NCBI GenBank assembly: GCA_963732595.1 | Contig: CAVSZZ010000002.1 | Coordinates: 496,001-560,000 of the forward strand | DNA length: 64,000 nucleotides | Direction: 5' to 3' | Source of the DNA: JAFGXF01 sp963732595 | GTDB taxonomy: Bacteria; Chloroflexota; Anaerolineae; Anaerolineales; Anaerolineaceae | Part shown: positions 9,295 through 17,554 of the stretch, piece after piece | Position numbering within the stretch: the first letter of the stretch is position 1 | How the letters are laid out: the number at the start of each line of letters is the position of its first letter | Position numbers and translations under genes: made by a program | Notes under the pieces: generated by a model | The model's database searches: none | The model's input: the letters and a program-made list of their open reading frames with translations, nothing else | Told to the model about the DNA's origin: nothing

Positions 9295-10274
9295 TGCCTG
9301 CCGAATCCCTTTTCTCCATTCGGATCTTGACGTTGAGTATCACACCCGAGGCGGGGATGTTCGGGCAGTCGATTCGGTCAGCTTTGACATTCACCGGGGT
9401 GAGATCCTCGGTCTGGTGGGCGAATCTGCCTGTGGCAAATCCACCCTGGGAAAAGCGCTGATGCGGCTACACCGCAAACCTGCCCGGATCATCGGTGGAC
9501 AATTGTTGTTTGACGGACGTGATCTGATGACCCTGACGGAAGACGAAATGCGATCCATCCGAGGCGGAGAGATCGGCATGGTCTTCCAGGACCCGATGAC
9601 CTCTCTCAACCCGGTCCAAAAGATCATCGAACACCTCACGGAGACCATCCACGCCCACGAGCCTGAGACATCTGACGCAGAAGCCCGACAGGCGGGCTGG
9701 CGATCTGGCAGAGAAACTTGGCATCCGTGCCGAGCGCCTTAAGGAGTATCCACACCAGATGTCCGGTGGCATGCGACAGCGGGTCATGATCTCGCTGGCC
9801 CTGGCTTTGCGGGCCAAGCTGGTTATCGCAGACGAACCCACCACTTCGCTGGATGTGATCGTAGAAGCCAAGTTCCTGGACCTGCTGCGTGAGTTACGCC
9901 AGGAATTCGACCTGACCATCCTGCTCATCACGCATAACATCGGCGTGGTGGCGGAAGTTTGTGACCGCGTAGCAGTCATGTACGCTGCCCGCCTGGTGGA
10001 GATCGGCGATGTGCGCACCATCTTTGCAAAACCAAAACACCCATACACGCGTGGCTTGCTGCGATCAGTCCCCAATATCACATTGGGCGATAACGAGTTG
10101 TATAAGATGGAAGGCTCCCCACCCAGTCTTTTACAGCCACCCAGCGGCTGCCGTTTTCATCCTCGTTGCCCTTACGTAATGAACATCTGTAAAATTGAGA
10201 ATCCTCCTCTTCAAAAAGTGAGTTCCGGCGATGCGGTTGCCTGCTGGTTGTATGGGAAGAAAGGTCGGGCATGA
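9294..10274 (+). CDS. Dipeptide/oligosaccharide ABC transporter ATP-binding protein, DppD family (two frameshifts)
   Basis: This is a cytoplasmic ATPase of the Opp/Dpp importer. The ATG at 9294 overlaps the dppC stop. After a shift in 9305-9325 the frame reads DLDVEYHTRGGDVRAVDSVSF, then Walker A GESACGKSTLG, Q-loop MVFQDPMTSLNP, and, after a second shift near 9690, signature MSGGMRQRVMISLAL, Walker B LVIADEPTTSLDV and the family C-terminal domain with the Cys-rich PPSGCRFHPRCPY oligopeptide motif. Reconstructed length is about 326 residues, normal for DppD. Its TGA overlaps the ATG of the next ATPase gene by 4 bp. Confidence 0.82.
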
Positions 10275-11298
10275 AATCATCCAAGCGAGACTCTCAACCC
10301 AAGGACCTGGTTCGCCTGGAGCATATAACCAAGCACTTCCCTGTTCAGAGCGGATTCCTGGCCATGCTTCTTAATAAAGGACATATACCAGCCGTGCACG
10401 CTGTCGATGATATCAATTTCACGATCCGGCAGGGTGAGGTATTTGGTCTGGCTGGCGAAAGCGGGTCGGGCAAATCCACGGTTGGGCGATTGGTCCTGCG
10501 CTTGCATGATCCCACATCCGGTCATGTATTCTTTGATGACATCGATCTCAATACAGTTAACAGCCGAGGAAATGCGGCGCATGCGCTCCCGGATGCAGCT
10601 TGTCTTTCAGGACCCGCTGGCTTCACTGAACCCCCGCATGACCATTGGAGCGGCCATTCTTCACCCGGTCACCATCCACCTGACATCTTTAACCAAAGAC
10701 GAGCAACATCAACGAGTTATGAACATCCTCGCCGCTGTGGGTATGAATCCCCCTGAATCTTTCTTTGAATTGTTCCCGCACCAGATCTCAGGCGGCCAGC
10801 GCCAGCGGATCGTTTTAGCCCGCGCCCTGGTTACCAATCCGGAGTTGATCGTCGCCGATGAACCCATCGCCATGGCAGATGTTTCCGTCAGGACCTTGCT
10901 GCTCGATCTGATGATGAACCTCAAGAAAGAATTCGATCTGACCTACTTGTTCATCACGCATGACCTGGCGACCGCCAAGTACATCTGCGATCGCATCGGG
11001 GTTATGTACCTGGGTAAATTAATGGAATTGGGTGATCTGCATGATGTCTATTCCCGCCCACTTCATCCCTATACCCAGGCACTGATGGCTGCCGTGCCCG
11101 TTCCCGATCCACTTAAGCGCCGAACCCAGGAATTGCCGAAAGGGGAGATCCCCAATCCGATCGATCCACCCACAGGATGCCGTTTCCACCCGCGTTGCAC
11201 GATCGCCAAAGAGACTCTGCTCCCATGAAGAACCTGCCATGCGAGAGTTATTACCGCAACACACGGTTGCCTGCCATTTTGCTGAACAGTTCAAATAA
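10271..11298 (+). CDS. Dipeptide/oligosaccharide ABC transporter ATP-binding protein, DppF family (two frameshifts)
   Basis: This is the second ATPase of the Opp/Dpp system. It has Walker A GESGSGKSTVG, Q-loop LVFQDPLASLNPRMT, signature ISGGQRQRIVLARAL, Walker B LIVADEPIAMADVSV (an unusual variant of the common EPVSALDVSV) and the C-terminal PPTGCRFHPRC motif. The frame shifts near 10553 (between DIDLN and LTAEEMRRMR) and near 11207. Past the second shift the sequence reads RLCSHEEPAMRELLPQHTV and ends ACHFAEQFK before a TAA at 11296-11298, the expected DppF C-terminus. It ends the transporter operon and converges with thrB. Confidence 0.82.
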
Positions 11299-11383
11299 TA
11301 GGTGCATGCTCCCTGGGCAATACCCTGCGATTCGAATTGGCATACCACCCGTTTTCATTTACTAACACGCCCGCAGGCACGAA

Positions 11384-12292
11384 TTAGATCATCTCTAAAG
11401 AGGACCCGTCAGGGGAACTGAGCAGTGTATAAACATGTGCCTGCTGTCCTGCTCGCCGGAAAGCCGCCAGCATCGAATCACCGATCGCTTGCCCTTGAGC
11501 TTTTTCTTTCATAAAAGCCATCAAACTCGGCCCGGCACCCGCCAGCACAACCGTGACCGCACCGGCCTCCCGTGCAGCTGACATGGCAGCTTCCGCCCCG
11601 GGTATCAATGGGATGCGATAAGGCTGGTGCAGCCTGTCTTCCGACACAACTCCCAGCAACTCCGTATCGCCGGTTCTCAACGCTTCACTCAGTAAGACCG
11701 CCCGTCCCAGGTTAAATACCGCATCTTGACGAGAAACCCGATCCGGCAAAACCAACCTGGCCTGGCTGGTAGGAAAATGAAATTCGGGAGTGACAATTAC
11801 CAGCGTCAGTGGCTGGGCTTGTATGGTCCTCGCAATAACCCGGCCTCGATCGACGATGGAGATGGTGAAACCACCCAAAAGACAGGGGGCTGCATTATCG
11901 GGATGACCTTCGATCTCGGTCGCACATTCCAATTGGTCTGCCTTGTCATCTGGCAACTTCAGCAGGGCAACGGCAGATAGGATACCAGCAAGGGTGGCGG
12001 CCGAACTGGAACCGAGACCTGAAGCCAGGGGGATGCGGTTATGACAGTGAATCCGTATGCCCGGTGGCAGGGTCTTACCCATCCTCTGGGCATAAGTGGT
12101 CATTGACCGGTAGATCAGATTGGATTCATCTTTCGGCAGGGTATCTCCCCCCTCCCCTTCGATCGAAACATCCAGGCTGCTACCAGCGACGGCCACTTCC
12201 ATTTCGTTCCACAGATCGACTGCCAACCCGAGGCAATCGAAGCCCGGACCAAGGTTTGCCACCGTCGCTGGGGTTCGCACCAGATATTTCAT
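11384..12292 (-). CDS. thrB: Homoserine kinase
   Basis: This GHMP-family kinase phosphorylates L-homoserine to O-phospho-L-homoserine, the penultimate step of threonine synthesis in the cytoplasm. The 302-residue product starts with VRTPATVANLGPGFDCLGLA (substrate loop) and contains the GHMP ATP-binding motif PLASGLGSSSAATLAG around residues 90-105 and the C-terminal GAGPSLMAFM loop. Its ATG overlaps the thrC stop by 4 bp, and it is the last gene of a lysC-asd-thrC-thrB operon. Length is normal and no defect is visible. Confidence 0.95.
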   Translation of the reverse strand: MKYLVRTPATVANLGPGFDCLGLAVDLWNEMEVAVAGSSLDVSIEGEGGDTLPKDESNLIYRSMTTYAQRMGKTLPPGIRIHCHNRIPLASGLGSSSAATLAGILSAVALLKLPDDKADQLECATEIEGHPDNAAPCLLGGFTISIVDRGRVIARTIQAQPLTLVIVTPEFHFPTSQARLVLPDRVSRQDAVFNLGRAVLLSEALRTGDTELLGVVSEDRLHQPYRIPLIPGAEAAMSAAREAGAVTVVLAGAGPSLMAFMKEKAQGQAIGDSMLAAFRRAGQQAHVYTLLSSPDGSSLEMI

Positions 12293-13359
12293 ACTTGCGA
12301 GCCTCCCGCAAGGTAATCTTCCAGCACGCCCAGCTCCGCCGCCAGGATCTTAGGTTCCGGCATCGCGCGGGTGACGATATCCGGATCCTTCAATCCATGA
12401 CCGGTACAGACACACACCACCCGTTTGCCTTTCAGGTCGATTTTTCCAAGTTTCAACTCATGCGCCAGACCAGCAAGCCCGGCAGCAGACGCAGGTTCCA
12501 CCCAGATACCGTTGCCAGCCAACAGTTTTTGCATTTGCACAATTTCATCATCACTCACCGCAATAATTCGCCCCCTGGATTCTGCTGCGGCTTCCAGCGC
12601 CTGCTCGCCCCGAACCGGGCGGCCTATGCGTATCGCAGTGGCAACCGTTTCGGGATGTTCAACCGCATGTCCCAGCACCAGGGGCGCAGCCCCTTCCGCC
12701 TGCACGCCAAGAATTTGAGGAAGACCAGTTGCCTGACGGTCATTCATTTGCTTGAATCCCATCCAATAGGCCGTGATATTACCGGCATTGCCGACCGGTA
12801 AAGCCAGCCAATCCGGGGAGGAACCGAGGACCTCGCAGATCTCAAATGCAGCCGTCTTTTGACCTTCCAGGCGATATGGATTGAGGGAGTTCACCATAAC
12901 GATCGGGTGGCGTTCTGCAATTTCCAGCACCAGGTTGATCGCATCATCAAAGGAACCATCGATCTGGATCACCTCCGCACCGTAAACAATGGCTCCAGCC
13001 AGTTTTCCGGCAGCCACCTTGCCAGCCGGGATGATCACGATCGATCGCATCCCAGCCCTGGCAGCATAAGCTGCGGCCGAAGCAGCGGTGTTGCCGGTCG
13101 AAGCGCAGATCACCGTCCTGGCACCTCTCCCGAATGCTTCACTGATGGCAACCGTCATACCGCGATCCTTGAAGGATCCGGTCGGATTCATACCCTCGAA
13201 TTTCACATGGAGTTCAAAATCGCCACCAAGCCGATCAGCCAGTCGTGGAACCGGAATTAAAGGCGTATTACCCTCGAGCAAAGTCACCGTGCGGGTATGC
13301 GCCGGGATATCCAAATATGGGCGATAGGTATTCAGAATGCCTTGATAGACAACCATCAT
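12289..13359 (-). CDS. thrC: Threonine synthase
   Basis: This PLP-dependent fold-type II enzyme converts O-phosphohomoserine to L-threonine. The PLP-binding lysine is K64 in PTGSFKDRG. Further marks are ASTGNTAASAAAYAARAG (phosphate and substrate loop), SLNPYRLEGQKTAAFEI and LPVGNAGNITAYW. At 356 residues it belongs to the short bacterial class. Two adjacent ATG codons (13359 and 13356) follow directly on the asd stop (GAACTCATGATG), so translation is coupled. It acts immediately after ThrB, the product of the next gene. Confidence 0.95.
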   Translation of the reverse strand: MMVVYQGILNTYRPYLDIPAHTRTVTLLEGNTPLIPVPRLADRLGGDFELHVKFEGMNPTGSFKDRGMTVAISEAFGRGARTVICASTGNTAASAAAYAARAGMRSIVIIPAGKVAAGKLAGAIVYGAEVIQIDGSFDDAINLVLEIAERHPIVMVNSLNPYRLEGQKTAAFEICEVLGSSPDWLALPVGNAGNITAYWMGFKQMNDRQATGLPQILGVQAEGAAPLVLGHAVEHPETVATAIRIGRPVRGEQALEAAAESRGRIIAVSDDEIVQMQKLLAGNGIWVEPASAAGLAGLAHELKLGKIDLKGKRVVCVCTGHGLKDPDIVTRAMPEPKILAAELGVLEDYLAGGSQV

Positions 13360-14424
13360 GAGTTCCCGCCCGAAACATATCCGAGCTTTACAAGAAGTTC
13401 GGCATTGTAAATTGATCCACCTGCAGCACCCCGGATGGTGTTGTGAGACAGGACCACCATTTTGATATCGAATAATGGGTCCGGTCGAATCCGACCGACG
13501 ACGGTGGACATGCCATTACCAATTGAACGATCCAGGCGTGGTTGCGGGCGGTCCAATTCATCCCGCACGATGATTACCGGATGGGGAGCCGATGGAAGAT
13601 CGCGGCTGATCTCTGGAGCCTGGTAATCACGCAGCGTTCTGAGTCACACCGGCAATGGTCCCTTTTTGTCCAAGTTCGATCGACAGGCAAACCATGTGGC
13701 CATCAACGACAGCCACCCGATTGGCATGGGCCGATAGGATCACATCAGCCGGCTGGATCGAATCACCCACCACACACCCAAGCATTTTACAGGGCTCACT
13801 CTCGATTTTCTCTTCCTCGCCTTTGATCAGCGGTATCACGTTATCAATGATATCCATTGAAGGTACTCCTGGATAACCGGCACCCGAAAGCGCCTGCATG
13901 GAAACTGCGAACACCCTCTTCAGGCCAAAAGCATCCAGCAGTGCCTTAAGCACAACCGTCATGCCGGTGCTGGTACAGTTCGAGTTCGTCACGATCCCTC
14001 CCGACCATCCCCGCAGACGACGTTGAACTGTCAGGATCTCGGCCTGATCCGGGTTTACTTCCGGCAGGAGAATGGAGATGTCCGGTGCTGTACGCCAGGT
14101 CGAGGCATTCGAACAAACAAGTGTGCCGGCACTGGCAAAGGCAGGCTCAATATCACGAGCAGCATCAGCAGGCAACGCTGAAAATGCCAGAGGAATCGCA
14201 TTTCCGCCCGGAGTGGTTGGCTGGATCTCCATGCTGCGCGCCCAGGCCGGCATCTCCTCCGGGAGGATCCAATGGCAAGCATCTCTATATTTTTGCCCAA
14301 CGGTTCGGTCCGACGCCGTCAACTTCACCACCTGGAAAAGCGGGTGGGAATCGAGGAGTTGTACAAAGCGCTGTCCGACACTGCCTGTGGCTGCTAAAAT
14401 CGCAACGGGAAGACGATCTGGCAT
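13356..14424 (-). CDS. asd: Aspartate-semialdehyde dehydrogenase (frameshifted)
   Basis: This enzyme reduces aspartyl phosphate to aspartate semialdehyde with NADPH. The frame opens at 14466, but the good start is ATG 14424 (MPDRLPVAILAATGSVGQRF), which follows AGAGG. The NADP loop ATGSVGQ, the catalytic cysteine in NSNCTSTGM and the substrate motif ALSGAGYPG are present. The frame breaks near 13643: the first part ends at GVTQNAA, while the other frame continues LRTLRDYQAPEISRDLPSAP and on to MSTVVGRIRPDPLFDIKMV and the C-terminus at 13356. Joined length is about 355 residues, normal for the archaeal/fungal-like Asd class. It lies between lysC and thrC. Confidence 0.88.
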
Positions 14425-14443
14425 ATTAAACCTCTGTAACTTC

Positions 14444-15890
14444 CTATCTGCTATCGGAGGGGGCAACTGGTACGATCAGGTTGTGCAGGATCCTTAATGC
14501 CTGCAGGGTCTCATCTGCACTGACCACCAGGCTGATCGAAACCTCCGATGAACCCTGGGCGATAGCAATCACATTAACCTGGCTGTCACCCAAGGCGGTG
14601 AAGACTCGACCCGCCACCCCGGGCGTCGAACGCATGCCCTCCCCAACAACGGTCACGACCCCGACTTCTTCGGTAGCCCAGACTCGGTCAATATCACGGT
14701 TTTCAATCTCGCGTTCGAATACCGAAGTCAGCATTTCTGTCACCCGGTTAACGGAAGGACCCGGTACTGCAAAGCAGATGCTTTGTTCTGATGAGGCCTG
14801 GGTGATCAAGGGAACGCTGACACCCAGTTTTGCAACCGTATCAAAGGTACGGGCGGCCACACCCGGAACACCCAGCATCCCGCGGCCCTCGAGCGTGACC
14901 AGATGCACACCTCGAATGGTCGTAATGGCCTTGATCACGCCATCCTGCGCCGTCAGTTTTGCGACCAGGCGGGTGCCGGGATGGGAAGGGTTGAAAGTGT
15001 TGCAAACGCGCAACTGGATACCGGCCTCAATCACCGGGCGTATCGTCTTGGGGTGAAGTACCTTGGCACCATAATAAGCAAGCTCTGCCACCTCCCGGTA
15101 GGAACACTCCGGCACCGTGGCAGGATTGGGAACCAGGCGGGGATCAGCTGTCATGACGCCATCCACATCCGTATAGATCCAGACATCATCGGCAGGAAGG
15201 GCCGCACCGATGAGCGCAGCCGTGTAGTCACTACCTCCCCGACCGAGGGTAGTGATGTCACCCTTCTCCGTGGCCGCAATGAATCCGGTCACGACTGGCA
15301 CGATTCCCTTAGCCAGGATCGGTGGAATCACCTCATCGATCATTTGGTTGGATTTCGTCAGAATGGGGTGAGCATCGGTGTAATGTTCATCGGTCACGAT
15401 CAGACGCATGGCGTCAACCACTTCTGCTGGAATGCCGACCGATCTGATCGCAGCAGCCAGTAAACGGACGCACATGCGCTCACCAGCCGAAGCGACGATA
15501 TCCCTCACGCGCGGCGTGCATTCGCCCAGGGCAGATATTGCCTGACAAAGGCTAACCACATGGACGATGATCTCATGGATCTCCCCTTTGACCAGCCCAC
15601 ACTCAGACTCATCGGTGATCAAATCATTGGCCATTTCATCATGGCGGCGAATTAATTCAGATGCAGCGTTTTCCAAAGTGCCCAAATGCGATGTCGATAC
15701 TTGTGATGCCATCTTTAACAAAACATCCGTGACCCCATCAAGGGCAGAAGTCACCACAACGATGTTGTTCCTGCCTGGCTTCTCATTTTTTACGATCGAG
15801 ACAACCTGGCGCATGGCTTTGGTATGTACCCACCGAGGTGCCACCAAATTTCATTACCAGAGTGCCTTTTGAAGTCTGTGAAGAGGTCAT
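14444..15890 (-). CDS. lysC: Aspartate kinase (frameshifted near the N-terminus)
   Basis: This enzyme phosphorylates L-aspartate, the committed step to threonine, methionine and lysine. The real start is ATG 15890, reading MTSSQTSKGTLVMKFGGTSVGT with the kinase motif KFGGTSV; a second ATG is at 15854. The rest (KAMRQVVSIVKNEKPG onward) is in another frame, and deleting one base in GGTACATACC near 15826 would join them. The kinase domain includes GRGGSDYTAALIGAAL. Two C-terminal ACT domains follow (VTLEGRGMLGVPGVAART and VTVVGEGMRSTPGVAGRVF), which usually confer feedback inhibition by lysine or threonine. It is the first gene of the threonine operon; no homoserine dehydrogenase gene accompanies it. 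Confidence 0.9.
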
Positions 15891-16235
15891 TTTTATTGCC
15901 ATTCCTTAGATATCTGCAGAACACGCCCTGTTTCGAGGTGGTCACGAGTGGTCTATCAAGGGATCCAGAGAGAAGTTAATTGACCGGTACGTCCGGATAG
16001 CCCTGTAAGACCTGACCGGGATTAATTCTGTGAATTATACATCAGCAATGGTTATACAAATACATACCTAAGAAGCGCTTATTTGCATGACTCCCCAGCC
16101 CCAGAGAATTGCTCACTCAGCTCCTGGAAAAACAGCTAAATACCTTACCCTTCAGGTGAGGGTGAAGTATGACGATCCGGATTCACATGTATAATCCAAA
16201 ACATGTACCCATCACCTCATCTTTCCCCCCTCGCC
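15891..16235. promoter_or_regulatory. Divergent promoter region between lysC and the Co/Ni permease gene
   Basis: On the minus strand a TATAAT box lies at 16039-16034, giving lysC an untranslated leader of about 140 nt with no riboswitch I can recognise. On the plus strand TATAAT at 16190-16195 would start transcription close to 16202, about 34 nt before the permease start. Neither box has a strong -35. No other feature was found in the region. Confidence 0.45.
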
Positions 16236-17171
16236 ATGCATCTCCCGGATGGTTTCCTTTCAATAATGGTTGCCATACTTTTTTGGATTCTATCGGTGAT
16301 CGTGATCGGGATTGCTCTCCATAAATCCAAACTGACCTTGGGCGAACGTCAGGTTCCACTGATGGGTGTGCTGGCAGCAGCCATCTTCGCCGGGCAGATG
16401 CTGAACTTTACCGTGGCCGGCGGCACTTCAGGACACTTGTTGGGTGCGACCATAGCAGCCATCCTGCTGGGACCCTGGCCGGCCGTGCTGGTGATGACCT
16501 CGGTCGTTTCAATTCAGGCTCTTCTTTTCCAGGATGGCGGCCTGCTGGCTCTGGGAGCCAATCTTTTCAACATGGCCATAGTGGGGGTGCTCGTCTCATA
16601 CGCAGTTTACAGCGGGCTGGGAAAACTCCTTCAAATGCATAACTGGGGCTTGTTTGTTGCAGGTTTCATGGCTGCATGGTCATCCATCTTCATTGCCTCT
16701 CTGGCCTGTGGGCTGGAGCTGGCTCTCTCAGGCACATCGCCTGCCAACATAGCAATCCCAGCCATGGGGGCCATTCATGCCTTGATCGGAATTGGGGAGG
16801 GATTGATCACACTGGGCACTCTGGGGGTGATTCGGGCTGCGCGTAAAGATCTGCTGGAATCCGGCGGAAAGCTGCCAGCTGTAAATAAAACCGTCCTGAT
16901 CGCCGGCGGTATCCTAGCATTGCTCCTGGTGGTCGTATCTCCCCTGGCGTCCACACATCCAGATGGACTGGAGTGGGTGGCGGAACAGCAGGGCTTCCTC
17001 GCTTCAGCCCGGGATTCCTTATACGAACTCCTGCCGGATTACAGTCTGCCTGGCATTTCCAACCCGGTTCTAACGACCATGGCGGCTGGTGTCATCGGAG
17101 TGATCATTGTCTTCGTGGTGAGTTACCTGTTCGCACGCACCAGCAAACGGAATCGTCCTCATGGGAAATAG
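16236..17171 (+). CDS. cbiM: Cobalt/nickel ECF transporter S-component, CbiM/NikM with fused C-terminal PDGLE domain
   Basis: This membrane protein captures Co2+ or Ni2+. The frame is open from ATG 16203, but in this family the free N-terminal Met-His binds the metal, and MHLPDGFLS begins at ATG 16236; that start is preferred even though no Shine-Dalgarno precedes it. Features are about seven helices, the MLNFTVAGGTSGHLLG motif (around residues 55-70), and a C-terminal extension from about residue 225 with two helices and HPDGLEWVAEQQGF, the PDGLE (CbiN/NikN-like) domain. No CbiQ or CbiO gene is in the window, so the energising module is elsewhere or absent. It overlaps the next gene by 11 bp. 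Co versus Ni specificity cannot be decided. Confidence 0.88.
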   Translation: MHLPDGFLSIMVAILFWILSVIVIGIALHKSKLTLGERQVPLMGVLAAAIFAGQMLNFTVAGGTSGHLLGATIAAILLGPWPAVLVMTSVVSIQALLFQDGGLLALGANLFNMAIVGVLVSYAVYSGLGKLLQMHNWGLFVAGFMAAWSSIFIASLACGLELALSGTSPANIAIPAMGAIHALIGIGEGLITLGTLGVIRAARKDLLESGGKLPAVNKTVLIAGGILALLLVVVSPLASTHPDGLEWVAEQQGFLASARDSLYELLPDYSLPGISNPVLTTMAAGVIGVIIVFVVSYLFARTSKRNRPHGK

Positions 17172-17547
17172 CCGTATGCTCCTGGCGGTTAATGGGACCT
17201 TGATGCGCGGGCTCGAACTCAATCCGCAGATGCTGGAGGCCGGGGGTATTTTTATATCGGAGGCTTACACTGAGCCCGGATATCGATTGTGGTCCATCCA
17301 TGACGCCTATCCCGGCATGACGCACGATGATATGGGAGGAACAGGGATCGCTCTTGAGTTATGGGAGTTGTCTGCCGGTGGTATCTTGCAGCTTTTATGG
17401 GGTGAACCAGAAGGACTTTGCCTGGGGAAAGTTACCCTGGCGGATGGTCGGGTTGTGCTCGGGATCCTGGCAGAAACCTGTATCCTGAAGGGCTGCCGGG
17501 AGATTACTAACTTCGGTGGTTGGCGGAAGTACCTTCAATCAAAATAG
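17161..17547 (+). CDS. Allophanate-hydrolase C-terminal-domain (gamma-glutamylcyclotransferase-like) protein
   Basis: This 128-residue protein corresponds to the stand-alone C-terminal domain of allophanate hydrolase (AtzF_C, cyclotransferase-like fold). The match covers its full length: MLLAVNGTLMRGLELN, YRLWSIHDAYPGM, GIALELWEL, LGKVTLADGRVVLGILAE and EITNFGGWRKYL. No amidase domain is present here or next door, so a complete allophanate hydrolase is not encoded. Its ATG lies inside the end of the metal permease gene, so the two are co-translated. A link between Ni uptake and urea or allophanate metabolism is an attractive inference only. Function is not assigned. Confidence 0.75.
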   Translation: MGNSRMLLAVNGTLMRGLELNPQMLEAGGIFISEAYTEPGYRLWSIHDAYPGMTHDDMGGTGIALELWELSAGGILQLLWGEPEGLCLGKVTLADGRVVLGILAETCILKGCREITNFGGWRKYLQSK

Positions 17548-17554
17548 GACTTCA

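Noticed and set aside
12064..12801. 245-codon plus-strand frame opposite thrB and thrC
   Set aside because: The opposite strand carries unambiguous homoserine kinase and threonine synthase; the frame is a shadow.
14481..15463. Plus-strand frames opposite lysC
   Set aside because: Shadow frames of the aspartate kinase gene, without motif or ribosome-binding site.
16040..16235. Cobalamin or nickel riboswitch upstream of the CbiM-type gene
   Set aside because: I looked for conserved B12-box-like or NiCo-like structure and found none; the leader from the best -10 box is only about 34 nt.
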